From the NCBI GenBank assembly GCA_945901085.1, contig CAMDJV010000019.1, forward strand, positions 1 through 64,000: a stretch of 64,000 nucleotides of DNA, in the 5' to 3' direction. Shown here piece by piece: positions 53,654-63,037 of the stretch. Each line of letters opens with the position of its first letter. The stretch's first letter is position 1. Source of the stretch: Rhodovarius crocodyli (GTDB lineage Bacteria > Pseudomonadota > Alphaproteobacteria > Acetobacterales > Acetobacteraceae). The notes under the pieces were generated by a model, which worked only from the letters and a program-made list of their open reading frames with translations, was not told the origin of the DNA and searched no databases. Position numbers and translations under genes: made by a program.

Positions 53654-53728
53654 GGCTGCGGAAAAGCTCTGATGTGGGGGCAAAGCCCCTTGATCATATC
53701 TCGCCGCGCTATTCCTCTTTTCGCAGCC
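53654..53728. repeat. nested inverted repeat between convergent genes
   Basis: Outer arms GGCTGCGGAAAAG (53654-53666) and CTTTTCGCAGCC (53717-53728) pair with one bulge; inside is GGGGC-AAA-GCCCC (53677-53689), the hairpin core seen throughout the window. It sits between the ends of the gamma-glutamyltransferase and Bug genes and may act as a two-way terminator. Same plan as the lpxB terminator. Confidence 0.75.
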
Positions 53729-53731
53729 TGT

Positions 53732-54712
53732 TCAATCCGGCCGGATGGCGGTTTCGCGGGCGATGCGCATCCAGCGCGCCTGGTCTTCGGCGAGCCAGCG
53801 GGGAAGATCGGCGGAGGGCACGATCAGCGGTTCCACCGCATTGGCGCGCAGGCGTTGCAGCATCGTGGCATCCATCGAGGCCTCGAAGGCGGCTTGCAGT
53901 CGGGCGAGGATGGGCTGGGGCACGCGCGATTGGGTGAAGACGCCATTCCACACGCTCAGATGATATCCCCGCACGCCTGCCTCGTCCAAGGTTGGCACTT
54001 CTGCGAGCGCGGCGAGGCGGCTGTTCATGGTGACGGCCAAGGCGCGGATCGAGCCGGCGCGGATATGCGAGGTGGAGCTGATCGAGGCATCGAATAACAG
54101 GTCGATATCGCCCGCCAGCATGGCGGCGATGGCGGGTGAGGAGCCGCGATAGGGCACATGGACGAATTGCAGCCCCGTCATATGCTGCAGCAGCGCCAAG
54201 GAGAGATGGGCGGAGGAGCCATTGCCGACTGAGCCGCAGGTGATCTGCCCCGGCCTTTGCCGCGCCAGCGCCAGCACCTCGGCCACCGTGGTGACGTTGA
54301 GGCGGCGGGGATTGACCGTCAGCACATTGGGCTGGTCGGCCACCAGGCCCACACCGGCGAAGTCGCGCACCGCATCGAGGCGGGAATCGGGATAGATCAC
54401 CGGATTGACGCCATGCGTGGCCATGGTGCCGATGAAGAGCGTGTAGCCATCCGGCTCCGCCTGGGCTGCGGCCAGCGCGCCGATATTGCCGCCGGCGCCG
54501 GGCCGGTTCTCCACCACAATCGGCTTGCCCAGGTGCTGGCCCATGGCCTCGGCGGAGAGCCGGCCGATGATGTCGGTGCTACCGCCGGGCGGGTAGGGCA
54601 CGATCATCCGCAGCGGCTTATTGGGGTAGGCTGGCTGCGCGTGCAGTGCCGGTGCGGCGAGAAGCGCCGTGAGGCTGAAGGTCGCCGTTCGCCGGCTGAT
54701 CAGTCTTTTCAT
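53732..54712 (-). CDS. Bug/TctC-family periplasmic substrate-binding protein
   Basis: 326 residues: signal peptide MKRLISRRTATFSLTALLAAPALHA, mature YPNKPLRMIVPYPPGGSTDIIGRL, NRPGAGGNIGALAAAQAEPDGYTL and VPYRGSSPAIAAML, all Bug landmarks. Downstream member of a leftward group with a dehydratase, another Bug protein and a CoA ligase; separated from the dehydratase by 182 bases, so perhaps transcribed separately. Confidence 0.93.
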   Translation of the reverse strand: MKRLISRRTATFSLTALLAAPALHAQPAYPNKPLRMIVPYPPGGSTDIIGRLSAEAMGQHLGKPIVVENRPGAGGNIGALAAAQAEPDGYTLFIGTMATHGVNPVIYPDSRLDAVRDFAGVGLVADQPNVLTVNPRRLNVTTVAEVLALARQRPGQITCGSVGNGSSAHLSLALLQHMTGLQFVHVPYRGSSPAIAAMLAGDIDLLFDASISSTSHIRAGSIRALAVTMNSRLAALAEVPTLDEAGVRGYHLSVWNGVFTQSRVPQPILARLQAAFEASMDATMLQRLRANAVEPLIVPSADLPRWLAEDQARWMRIARETAIRPD

Positions 54713-54894
54713 TGTGTAGCGCTCCCTGGGTCGTTCGACGATCCTGGGTGAAGGCTCCTACAGGCGGGCGTTGCCTGCAAGGGCGTGGAACACCCCGCAC
54801 GCCCAAAACCGGATTGGCGCGGTTTGCGGCGGCCCGGCAGGTCATGCCCATCCCAGGGCCAACCGCGCCCTTCATCGCCGATATTCGGCCGGCT

Positions 54895-55752
54895 CTACCC
54901 GAAGACAGCCTCCACCTGGCCGCATAGCGCGCCCTGGGCATTCTGCACCCAGGCCGCGGCCTTGCCCTGCTGTGCCGGGTGGCCGGCCAGGGTGATGGTC
55001 TCGCCAACATGGATGGGCCGGGTGAGCCGCGCGGTGAATTCGCGCAGCGTGCCCGGGGTATGGGCCACCAGCGCATCGAGCAGCAATTGCATGGTCAGCC
55101 CGCCATTTTGCACCGTGGCGGGGTAGCCCTCCTCGCTGCGGGCATAATCGGCGTCATAATGGATACGGTGCGCGTTCCAGGTCACCGCCGAGTAGCGGAA
55201 GAGCAGGGTGGAAGCGAGGTGCTTCTCCACCCGCCAGGCCGGGTCGGTGGGGGCCATGACCGGGGCGTTCACGGCACTTTTCTCGCCCGGCTTCACCGCC
55301 TCGCGATAGACGGCATCAAATTCCTCCACCGCCAGCAATTCTGCGCCGCGGCGCAGGGTGTGGCGCATGGTCAGCACGGTGATGAAGCCGGTGCGGGCCT
55401 GCTTGGGCAGGATGGCCGCCACCTCGACGGTTTTCTCCACCATGTCACCAATGCGCAGCGGCGCATGGATGGTGACGCGCCGCCCCGCCCCCATCCGGCG
55501 CGGCAGGCCGATGGGCGGCAGAAAGACGCCGGGATTGGGGTGGCCATCGGGGCCGAGGTCGGATTGGCGGCCGGTCTCGGCGCAATACATGGAAAACCAA
55601 TGGCCAGGCAGCGCATCGCCCATCCGGAAACTGCCGGGGTCAAGGTCGAGCATGCTGGCGATGCGCCGGGTGGCGCCCAGGCCCACATCCTCCTCGGTGA
55701 CGCGGCGGCGGCCCACCCAGGATTGCAATTCGGGGGAAAGGGTCTCGCTCAT
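54895..55752 (-). CDS. FAS1-like/MaoC-type dehydratase
   Basis: 285 residues, two hotdog domains. The first (about 10-150) resembles the FAS1-like dehydratase domain; the second has HRIHYDADYARSEEGYPATVQNGG, the HTD2/mesaconyl-CoA (or itaconyl-CoA) hydratase active-site region. It would hydrate or dehydrate a short acyl-CoA. ATG at 55752 overlaps the preceding Bug stop by 1 base. Together with the CoA ligase at 56754 it suggests activation and hydration of an imported dicarboxylate-like acid. Confidence 0.85.
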   Translation of the reverse strand: MSETLSPELQSWVGRRRVTEEDVGLGATRRIASMLDLDPGSFRMGDALPGHWFSMYCAETGRQSDLGPDGHPNPGVFLPPIGLPRRMGAGRRVTIHAPLRIGDMVEKTVEVAAILPKQARTGFITVLTMRHTLRRGAELLAVEEFDAVYREAVKPGEKSAVNAPVMAPTDPAWRVEKHLASTLLFRYSAVTWNAHRIHYDADYARSEEGYPATVQNGGLTMQLLLDALVAHTPGTLREFTARLTRPIHVGETITLAGHPAQQGKAAAWVQNAQGALCGQVEAVFG

Positions 55753-56723
55753 CACTCGGCCACCAGGTTCAGGCGACGGATCAATCCGCCCCAGCGTTGA
55801 CCATCCGCGGCAGCGCGGATGCGGAATTCCTCGGGCGTATTGGGCGGCGCTGCATCGGCGCCCACCCGGGCGAAGGCGGCGCGCACGCGCTCATCGCCCA
55901 GCGCGTCATTCATCGCGGCATTGAGGCGGGAGATGGCCTCGGGCGGGGTGCGGGCTGGGGCGGCGAGGCCAAAATAGGCATTGGCCTCAAAGCCGGGGAT
56001 GGTCTCGGCCACCGCCGGCACGCCGGGCCATTCGGGGCGGCGGGTGGGGGTGGTGAGTGCCACCGGCCGCACGGTGGGGGCGCCGCGCACCGCCTCGCCC
56101 TCGGGCAGGCCCAGCGCGCGGGCATGGATGCGGCCAGAGAGCAGGTCCGTCATCGCCTGGGTGCTTTGGCGATAGGGCACATGCAGCATATCGAGGCCGA
56201 GGCGGGCGCCAATATCCTCCATCACCAGATGGGTGATGGCGCCCACGCTGGCCGAGGCATAGGTGAAGCGGCCCGGATTCGCCTTGATCCAGGCCACCAC
56301 CTGGGAAAAATCCGCGCCGGGAATGGAGTTGTGCACCAGCAGCATATTCGCCGTGGTGCAGAAACAGCCAACCGGGATGAAATCCCGCTCCGCCTCATAG
56401 GTGATGCCGCGATAAAGCAGCGCATTCAGCCCTGAATTGGTGCCGATACCGGCGATGAGGATGGTGTAGCCATCGGGGGCGGCGCGCATCACCGCCTCGG
56501 CCGCGGTCGAGCCATTGCCGCCGGGGCGGTTATCGGCCAGCACCGGCTGGCCCAGGCGGGATTGCAGCGCATCGGCCATGACGCGGCTGACGATATCGGT
56601 CTGCCCACCGCCGCCGAAGGGCACGATGAGGCGCACCGGGCGCTCGGGCCAGGCGGCCTGGGCCAGCATGGGGGTGGCAAGCGCGCTGCCGAGCAGCAGG
56701 CGCCGGGGGATTATATGGGTCAT
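55752..56723 (-). CDS. Bug/TctC-family periplasmic substrate-binding protein
   Basis: 323 residues: signal MTHIIPRRLLLGSALATPMLAQA, mature WPERPVRLIVPFGGGGQTDIVSR, NRPGGNGSTAAEAVM, AAPDGYTIL, HVPYRQSTQAMTDLL. Lies between the CoA-ligase gene (30 bases after it) and the dehydratase gene (1-base overlap), so its ligand is probably the acid that these enzymes process. Confidence 0.93.
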   Translation of the reverse strand: MTHIIPRRLLLGSALATPMLAQAAWPERPVRLIVPFGGGGQTDIVSRVMADALQSRLGQPVLADNRPGGNGSTAAEAVMRAAPDGYTILIAGIGTNSGLNALLYRGITYEAERDFIPVGCFCTTANMLLVHNSIPGADFSQVVAWIKANPGRFTYASASVGAITHLVMEDIGARLGLDMLHVPYRQSTQAMTDLLSGRIHARALGLPEGEAVRGAPTVRPVALTTPTRRPEWPGVPAVAETIPGFEANAYFGLAAPARTPPEAISRLNAAMNDALGDERVRAAFARVGADAAPPNTPEEFRIRAAADGQRWGGLIRRLNLVAE

Positions 56724-56753
56724 GAACGTCTCCGACGCATAGGTTAGCCCGCT

Positions 56754-57866
56754 TCACCTGGCATCGTCGATAACCCGACCATCGGTGGGCAACGAGCCCT
56801 GGGGCACGAAGCGGGCGGTGCCGCGCAGGCCGGTGGCGGCGCGCAGCGCCTCGACCAGGGCGGGGCCATCGCCCTGGCCCTCGGCCAGCAATTCCATCAC
56901 ATCCTGTTCATCCTGGCGGGTGATGCGCAGCCGCAGCCGGCCCAGGGCGGGGAAGGCGCGGCCTATGGCGGCGATCTGCTCGGGGCGGATGAACATGCCG
57001 CGCATCTTGGCGGTCTGATCCGCCCGGCCGAGCCAGCCGCGAATCGCCCGCCCGCCGGGCAGCAGGGCCGACATATCGCCGGGCGAGAAACGAATGACGG
57101 GGTGGGAAGGGTCGGGGATGGTGACCAGCACCTCGCCGATCTCGCCCTCGGGCAGGTTATCGCCGGTGCCGGGGCGCACGATCTCCACGATGATGCCCTC
57201 AGCGAGGCGCATGCCGGCCTCGCCGGGCACGGTATGGGCGATGAGGCCGAGCTCGGCGGTGCCATAGGCCTCCACCGCGCTGATGCCCCGCCCGGCCACC
57301 CATTCGCGCAAGGAAGGCGGAAAGGCCGCACCGGTGACCACGGCGCGGGTGATGCAACTGCCATCGATGCCCGCGGCATCGGCGGCCTCCAGCAAAATCT
57401 TGAGGAAATCCGGCGTGCCGGTATAGGCGGCGGGGCGATAGGCGCGGATCGCCTCCAGGGTCTGCGCGGTATTGCCAGGCCCGGCGGGGATGACCGCGCA
57501 ACCCAGGGCGCGGGCCGCGCTGTCGAAAATGAAGCCGCCCGGGGTGAGGTGATAGCCGAAGGTGTTCAGCACCACATCACCCGCCGCGATGCCGGCGGCG
57601 GCCAGGGCAGGGGCGAAGCGCCAGGGGTCCGGCCCATCACCCACCCCCTCGAAGATGGGCCCGGGCGAGACGAAGAGCCGGGCGCGGCCGGCGCTGGGTG
57701 CGAGGCCGGCAAAGGGCGGCGAAGTGGCCTGCAAGGCGGGCAAATCGGCCTTGCGCAGCACCGGCAGGCTGGCCAGCGGCGCATCGGCCCTCACACCGGC
57801 GAGATGCGCGGCCCAGCCGGGCAGGGCCAAGGCCGCGCGAAGGGTGTTTTCCAGGGGCGTTTCCAT
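56754..57866 (-). CDS. AMP-forming CoA ligase (phenylacetate-CoA ligase-like)
   Basis: 370 residues, related to PaaK adenylate-forming ligases: NTFGYHLTPGGFIFDSAAR, IPAGPGNTAQTLE, VEAYGTAELGLIAHT (acyl-adenylate site), and the C-terminal lid GRADQTAKMRGMFIRPEQI. It is 50 or more residues shorter than PaaK at the N-terminus. It would convert an acid to its CoA ester with ATP. ATG at 57866 fits the family start; the frame extends further upstream only as antisense to the RNA methyltransferase. Confidence 0.85.
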   Translation of the reverse strand: METPLENTLRAALALPGWAAHLAGVRADAPLASLPVLRKADLPALQATSPPFAGLAPSAGRARLFVSPGPIFEGVGDGPDPWRFAPALAAAGIAAGDVVLNTFGYHLTPGGFIFDSAARALGCAVIPAGPGNTAQTLEAIRAYRPAAYTGTPDFLKILLEAADAAGIDGSCITRAVVTGAAFPPSLREWVAGRGISAVEAYGTAELGLIAHTVPGEAGMRLAEGIIVEIVRPGTGDNLPEGEIGEVLVTIPDPSHPVIRFSPGDMSALLPGGRAIRGWLGRADQTAKMRGMFIRPEQIAAIGRAFPALGRLRLRITRQDEQDVMELLAEGQGDGPALVEALRAATGLRGTARFVPQGSLPTDGRVIDDAR

Positions 57867-57931
57867 GGAAGCAAGACTGCCCCAGCGCGCGGGTGCTTGC
57901 CAGCACCGCCTGCCATGCGCTTGATGCGCGC

Positions 57932-58756
57932 ATGCGCCGTCCCCCTCGCCCACCATCGCCGCAAGGCCGTGGCTTTTCCCGCAACACCGAACGCCCTCCG
58001 GCCGGTGAGGCACGCCGCGGCCCGCCGGCAGAAGCCACGCCGGGGGGCATGCTCTGGCTGCATGGGCTGCACAGCGTGGCGGCCGCCCTGGCCAATCCCG
58101 CCCGCCGGCTGCGCCGCCTGCTGCTGACCTCGGATGCGCATAAGGAGATTTCCGCCCGGTTGCCGCCGCCCTGGCGCATTCAGCCTGAATTGGCCGAGCG
58201 GGCGCATTTTGCTGCCTTCCTGCCGGAGGATTCGGTGCATCAGGGTGCGGCCCTGCTGGTCGAGGCGCTGGAGCCATTGGATATTCACGACGCCATCGAT
58301 GCCGGCCCTGGCCCCATTCTAGTGCTGGACCAGGTGACGGACCCGCGCAATGTCGGCGCCATCCTGCGCTCGGCGGCGGCCTTTGGCGCCTCGGCCGTGG
58401 TGATGCAGGACCGCCATGCCCCGCCCGAGACCGGCGCCCTGGCCCGGGCGGCGTCGGGCGCGCTGGAGTTGGTGCCGATGATCCGCGTGGTCAATCTGGC
58501 CCGCGCACTCGACGAGTTGAAAAAGCATGATTGCTGGGTGGTGGGGCTGGATGGCACCGCCCCCACCACCCTCGCCCAGGCCGGTTTGGCCGGCCGCCGC
58601 GTGGCTCTGGTGCTGGGCGCCGAGGGCGAGGGCATGCGCCGCCTCACGCGCGAGGGCTGTGATGAACTGGCCCGGCTGCCGATCAGCGATCGGATGGAAA
58701 GCCTCAATGTCTCGGCCGCCGCGGCGGTGGCACTGTATGAACTCGGGAGGATGTGA
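57932..58756 (+). CDS. rlmB: TrmH-family RNA 2'-O-methyltransferase (RlmB-like)
   Basis: 274 residues with a short basic N-terminus and the SpoU/TrmH SPOUT domain: TDPRNVGAILRSAAAFG, LVLGAEGEGMRRLTREGCD and ISDRMESLNVSAAAAVALYEL, the trefoil-knot SAM site. RlmB methylates G2251 of 23S rRNA; the exact nucleotide is not proven by sequence. An L30e-like substrate-binding domain spans about 40-110. Divergent from the CoA ligase and overlapping the next gene start. Confidence 0.88.
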   Translation: MRRPPRPPSPQGRGFSRNTERPPAGEARRGPPAEATPGGMLWLHGLHSVAAALANPARRLRRLLLTSDAHKEISARLPPPWRIQPELAERAHFAAFLPEDSVHQGAALLVEALEPLDIHDAIDAGPGPILVLDQVTDPRNVGAILRSAAAFGASAVVMQDRHAPPETGALARAASGALELVPMIRVVNLARALDELKKHDCWVVGLDGTAPTTLAQAGLAGRRVALVLGAEGEGMRRLTREGCDELARLPISDRMESLNVSAAAAVALYELGRM

Positions 58757-59517
58757 TGAACGCAGCGAAGATGATTTTGGAAGCACGCCAGGCGCGGCGG
58801 GTGCTGGCACCGCTCGGCGCTGCTGCGCCGGCCGATGCGCCAGCCGCCTATGCGGTGCAGCGCGAATTGGCCGATATGCTGGGGGCGGTGCCGCCGGGCG
58901 GCTTCAAGATCGGCGCCACCACGCGGCAGATGCAGGAATATCTCGGCCTTTCCGGCCCCGCCGCCGGTTTCGTGCCGAAGACCTCGCTCAATGCCTCGGG
59001 CCTGTCGGTGCCGTTTGCGGATTTTATTGGCGTGGGCGTGGAATGCGAGGTGGCGGTGCGCCTGGGTGCTGACCTACCGCCCGGCCCTTGCACCGCCGAA
59101 CGCGCTGCCGAGGCGGTGGCGGAGGTGATGTGCGCCATTGAGATCGTGGAGAAGCGCTATGGCGATCTGGTGGAGCTTGGCACGCCGACCTTGATTGCCG
59201 ACCAGGTCTTTCATGCCTCCGGCGTTCTGGGGGCTGGGGTGAAGGATTGGCGCGGTATTGATCTGGGCGCGGTGCGGGGCGAGCTGTTTGTCGATGGCCA
59301 ATCGCGCGGCGGCGGCTTTGGCCGCGACCTGTTGGGCCACCCGATGAATGCGCTGGCCTGGCTTGCCGGCTCTGGCGCGGCCGAAGTGTTTGGTGGGTTG
59401 AAGGCGGGCCAGGTGGTGTGGCTCGGCTCGGTCACGCCGCCGATCTGGCTTGATGGGCCGTGCAGCGTGCGCGTCGTCTATAGTGATTTGGGCGAGGTGA
59501 GTTTGACGTTTCGTTAA
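58756..59517 (+). CDS. 2-keto-4-pentenoate hydratase family protein
   Basis: 253 residues of the fumarylacetoacetase/hydratase fold: FKIGATTRQMQEYLGLSGP, VECEVAVRLGADLP with the metal Glu pair (E-C-E), and CAIEIVEKRY. Acts in meta-cleavage type pathways adding water to a 2-oxo-pentenoate. GGGAGG five bases before the ATG at 58756 fixes the start, overlapping the methyltransferase stop by one base. The RraA-like aldolase at 14254 could supply a later pyruvate-releasing step but is far away. Confidence 0.87.
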   Translation: MNAAKMILEARQARRVLAPLGAAAPADAPAAYAVQRELADMLGAVPPGGFKIGATTRQMQEYLGLSGPAAGFVPKTSLNASGLSVPFADFIGVGVECEVAVRLGADLPPGPCTAERAAEAVAEVMCAIEIVEKRYGDLVELGTPTLIADQVFHASGVLGAGVKDWRGIDLGAVRGELFVDGQSRGGGFGRDLLGHPMNALAWLAGSGAAEVFGGLKAGQVVWLGSVTPPIWLDGPCSVRVVYSDLGEVSLTFR

Positions 59518-59597
59518 GCTCTTGCGTTCATGATTGCGGCCGGGCGTGGGTTGCGCCAATTACAATCGCCAGGAGGGCGCATGGAGCAAAATTTGCC

Positions 59598-59921
59598 ATG
59601 CAGTCCATCAAAACCTCCCCTGGGCGGAGCAAGAAGGCCCCGGGCCATGCCAAGGGCCGTGCCAAGAGCCATGCCCCGACGGGCGCCGGGCGGGCCGAAC
59701 CGCCGGTCTGGCACCGGCTGAGCGATGAGATGCAACTGGTTCTGGCGCGTGAGGCCATGATACGCGCTGCCGCCACGCTGGCCGATCAGGCGGAAATGAT
59801 CGGCCTGGAGATGGAGGCCGGCACCTTGCATGATCGTGGCGGCCCTGAGGCATTGCGGCTCTTCGCCGCCATTATCCGCGCGACGAATACCGATCTCATG
59901 GGCCCCGTCGGCCACGCCTGA
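59598..59921 (+). CDS. small basic protein of unknown function
   Basis: 107 residues: a Lys/Arg/Gly/Pro-rich disordered N-terminus (1-38, with imperfect KGRAKSHAP-type repeats) and a helical C-terminal part (LVLAREAMIRAAATLADQAEMIGLEME). No family recognised. Codon bias resembles its neighbours. Isolated between the hydratase and the convergent histidine-kinase gene. Confidence 0.55.
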   Translation: MQSIKTSPGRSKKAPGHAKGRAKSHAPTGAGRAEPPVWHRLSDEMQLVLAREAMIRAAATLADQAEMIGLEMEAGTLHDRGGPEALRLFAAIIRATNTDLMGPVGHA

Positions 59922-59953
59922 GCGCGGCACGACTCAGCGCGGCCCGGCCGACC

Positions 59954-62014
59954 TCACCGTATGCGTGAGGCCGGCTGGACAGGAAAGCTGGTCAGCGTGC
60001 GGTCCACCAGCATCGGCAGCATCGCCAGGCTGGCCAGCCGCCCCTGGGCATCGGCTTTGCGGCAGGCCATTTCCAGCTTGGCGGCCGCATCACGCAGCGC
60101 CAGGGCGCCGAAGGTGCCAGCCGCCGCCTTGAGGGTATGCGCCTCATCCTCGATGAGTTGCACATCATTGCCGACGATAATGCGGGCGAGGCGCGCCCGG
60201 GTCTCCTCTGCAAAGACCTGGATCAACCGCGGCAGGCGGCCGGGGCCGACGGCGGCACGCAGCTCTTCCAGCGTCTCACGGTCCAGCAGCGGTGCCACAA
60301 CCCCCGGTTCGGGAATGGGGATGGCGGCGCGTGGGCGGCGCGGGCGGGCATTGAGCACATCCTCCACCGCGGCCAGCATTTGCAGCCTGTCCAACGGCTT
60401 GGCCAGATAGCCATCCATGCCAGCGGTGATGCAGGTTTCGGCATCACCTGGCATGGCGGAGGCCGTCATGGCGATGATCGGCACCCTTCCATGCATGCCC
60501 GGCAATTGCCGGATGGCGGCGGTGGCGGCGAGGCCATCCAGCACCGGCAGGCGCACATCCATCAGCACCAGATCAAATTCCGAGGATTCGGCGGCGGCCA
60601 CGGCTTCGGCCCCATCGCGCGCCAGTTCCACCGTATAGCCGGCCTTGCGAAGGATGGCGGCGGCGACCAACTGGTTCACCTTGCCATCCTCGGCCAGCAG
60701 AATACGGCCATTGGCGAGCGGCACCGGCGGCAGAATGGCATCGGGCGCGGGCAGCAGGCGCGATGGCGGGGCGCCGGAAGCGGGCACCGGAAGCAGCGGC
60801 AGGTCAAAGAAGAAGGTGCTGCCCTTGCCTGGGGTGCTATCCACCGCGATCTGCCCACCCATCAGCGAGACCAGACGCTTGCAGATGGCAAGCCCGAGGC
60901 CGGTGCCGCCCTGGCTGCGCAGCGGCGGCCCCTCAGCCTGGGCGAATCGGGTGAAGAGGCGGGCGCGCAGCTTGGGCGGGATGCCCACCCCGGTATCGGT
61001 TACCGCCACACCCAGCCGGCCATCGGGCAGCGCCGCCATGCGGATTTCGACCGATCCGCGGGAGGTGAACTTGACCGCATTATCCACCAGATTGAGCAGA
61101 ACCTGCTGCAGCCGGACCGGGTCGCCCACCGCGCGGGCGGGCAGATGGTGGTCCAGGCTTGCCGAGACGCTCAGCCCCTTCTCGGCCGCGGCGGGGGCGA
61201 CGAGGTCGAGCACCTCCTTCACCGGATCGGCCAGGGTGAAGGGTTCGGCACCGATTTTCAGCTTGCCGGCCTCGATGCGGCTGAGATCGAGCAATTCATT
61301 GACGGTGCCGAGCAGGGTCTGGCCGCAGCGGCGCGAGGTTTCGGCATAGGCGCGTTGCTCGGCATCTAGGCTGGTATCGAGCAGCAGGGAGAGGGTGCCC
61401 ATCACACCATGCAAAGGCGTGCGAATCTCATGGCTCATGAAGGCCAGGAAATCGCTCTTTTCCTGATTGGCACGTTCGGCGGCGTGGCGCGCCTTCACCG
61501 CCTCACGCTCGGCGCGCACGCGCGCGGTCACGTCATGCTGGATGCCCACAAAGGCCACGAGGTGGCCATCGGCGTCAAACACCGGGGAGGTGCGTAGCTC
61601 ATTGATGAACCGCTTGCGGTCACGCCGGTAATTGACCAGTTCGACCGTGATGGCGCGCTTCTCCGCCACTGCGCGGCGCAGCAGATGGGTCGATGCGCTA
61701 TCCGTCCCTGGCCCCTGCAGGAAGCGGCAATTGCGGCCCAGAACCTCTTCCGCCGGATAGCCGGTGATCTTGAGGAAGGCAGGGTTGCAGAAGACGATCG
61801 GGCAATCGGGCAGGTTGGGATCGGTGATGACGATTCCGGTGGGGGCGGAGGCGATGGCGAGCGCTAGCGCGCCGTCAAACCCGGCCGCGGAGACCGATTT
61901 GAGCGCGCCGCGCAGAAAGGCGTTGCCGCCAGCATCGCGGATCAGATCGATCGGCGCGGCCGACACGGCCAGCGCCTTAATCGTCATAGGCAAGAAGGGC
62001 GTCGAATGGGACAT
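59954..62014 (-). CDS. LOV-domain blue-light hybrid histidine kinase
   Basis: About 686 residues. Residues 50-165 form a LOV/PAS domain with [10 protein letters not shown] (Cys96, the flavin photo-adduct residue) and a conserved Gln near 159 (FVGIQHDVT). Then a dimerisation helix with SHEIRTP (His195), an ATPase domain ([21 protein letters not shown]), a receiver domain with Asp486 (VLMDVRLP) and Lys539, and a C-terminal Hpt domain with His626 ([14 protein letters not shown]). So a complete light-sensing phosphorelay in one protein. ATG at 62014 has AGGAG eight bases upstream and overlaps apt by 38 bases. No cognate output regulator is adjacent. No membrane segments. Confidence 0.92.
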   Translation of the reverse strand: MSHSTPFLPMTIKALAVSAAPIDLIRDAGGNAFLRGALKSVSAAGFDGALALAIASAPTGIVITDPNLPDCPIVFCNPAFLKITGYPAEEVLGRNCRFLQGPGTDSASTHLLRRAVAEKRAITVELVNYRRDRKRFINELRTSPVFDADGHLVAFVGIQHDVTARVRAEREAVKARHAAERANQEKSDFLAFMSHEIRTPLHGVMGTLSLLLDTSLDAEQRAYAETSRRCGQTLLGTVNELLDLSRIEAGKLKIGAEPFTLADPVKEVLDLVAPAAAEKGLSVSASLDHHLPARAVGDPVRLQQVLLNLVDNAVKFTSRGSVEIRMAALPDGRLGVAVTDTGVGIPPKLRARLFTRFAQAEGPPLRSQGGTGLGLAICKRLVSLMGGQIAVDSTPGKGSTFFFDLPLLPVPASGAPPSRLLPAPDAILPPVPLANGRILLAEDGKVNQLVAAAILRKAGYTVELARDGAEAVAAAESSEFDLVLMDVRLPVLDGLAATAAIRQLPGMHGRVPIIAMTASAMPGDAETCITAGMDGYLAKPLDRLQMLAAVEDVLNARPRRPRAAIPIPEPGVVAPLLDRETLEELRAAVGPGRLPRLIQVFAEETRARLARIIVGNDVQLIEDEAHTLKAAAGTFGALALRDAAAKLEMACRKADAQGRLASLAMLPMLVDRTLTSFPVQPASRIR

Positions 62015-62492
62015 GAATGCGGCTCCTGCCGCCAAGGAAGGTGAGTTCTATGAGAGCGGCGCTGCCCACCACATCGGCGCCGGCCTGCTGCAGCAAGGAG
62101 ATTCCCGCTGCCATTGTTCCACCTGTTGCCAGGAGGTCGTCGAGCAGGATCACGCGCTGACCGGGTTGGACCGCGTCGGCCTGCATTTCGATCCGGTCCT
62201 CGCCATATTCGAGGGCGTAGGAGAGACCAAGCACCGCGCCGGGCAATTTGCGCGGCTTTCGCAGCATGATGAAGCCAATGCCCAGATGGAGAGCGAGGGG
62301 GGCTGCGAGCAGAAACCCCCGCGACTCGATGCCGGCCAGGACATCAGGCTTGCGCGCCGCCACCATGTCACCCATCCGGTTCATCGCTTCCTGCCAGGCA
62401 GGGCCATGCGCCAGCAAGGTCGAGATATCGTAGAACAGGATGCCAGGCTTCGGGAAATCCGCGATTCCCCTGATATGGGCCTTGAGGTCCAT
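61977..62492 (-). CDS. apt: adenine phosphoribosyltransferase
   Basis: 171 residues. [24 protein letters not shown] is the family's N-terminal signature; [14 protein letters not shown] and the PRPP loop [14 protein letters not shown] follow. Salvages adenine to AMP. Start MDLKAHIRG at 62492 gives the usual length. Its last 38 bases overlap the start of the LOV kinase, so the two are translationally coupled. Confidence 0.95.
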   Translation of the reverse strand: MDLKAHIRGIADFPKPGILFYDISTLLAHGPAWQEAMNRMGDMVAARKPDVLAGIESRGFLLAAPLALHLGIGFIMLRKPRKLPGAVLGLSYALEYGEDRIEMQADAVQPGQRVILLDDLLATGGTMAAGISLLQQAGADVVGSAALIELTFLGGRSRIHVPFDALLAYDD

Positions 62493-62834
62493 CTCGGGGC
62501 GGGCGCTGCGGCTTTCGGGAAGGTCATTCACGGCTGCGGGTTCACTCTCATCTCGTCTCCAGCTTTGGGTGCCGGACATGCTTATGGTGTTGACTGACTC
62601 GGGCCGGTTTGTGCCGTGGCACCCCACCGGCGGGTGGGACAGACCGGTAACCGGGCCCTGCTGCGGACTGCGTCATGCGCGTGCCGGCTGGCCTGGTGGA
62701 TGGTGCGGCCCGAAGGCCAGACCGATCCTTGCCTGTGGAAGGGAGCCTAGGATCATTACGCTATCGATGCAAGCTAAACCGACAGGCTTTGCCCAGCCCT
62801 TGCGCCGCATCAACAAATCGCCAATTACCAGCCC
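62493..62834. other. divergent intergenic region, apt / DUF2842
   Basis: 342 bases between the apt start (leftward) and the DUF2842 start (rightward). I see no gene or strong hairpin. It must contain both promoters; TTGCCT at 62730 with an ATCATT-like box 17 bases on is a weak candidate for the rightward gene. Confidence 0.5.
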
Positions 62835-63023
62835 ATGTCACGATCTTTCGCCGCAATGCTGATTGGCCTGCTCGGGTTCACAGCCTATGTCATTTTTGTG
62901 ATGATTGTGGCCGATTGGGTTCTCACCCTGCACTGGGCCGTGCAATTCCTATACTTCGCCATCGCGGGTATTGTCTGGGTTTTCCCAGCAAAGAGGCTTA
63001 TTTACTGGAGCGCCGGACAATAA
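62835..63023 (+). CDS. DUF2842 family small membrane protein
   Basis: 62 residues with two membrane segments (about 6-29 and 36-52): LLGFTAYVIFVMIVADWV and AVQFLYFAIAGIVWVFPAK. The pattern HWAVQFLYFAIAGIVWVFP followed by a basic end is typical of DUF2842 proteins of Alphaproteobacteria; function unknown. Encoded just before tRNA-Pro. Confidence 0.82.
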   Translation: MSRSFAAMLIGLLGFTAYVIFVMIVADWVLTLHWAVQFLYFAIAGIVWVFPAKRLIYWSAGQ

Positions 63024-63037
63024 AAGGGGGGGCTGCC

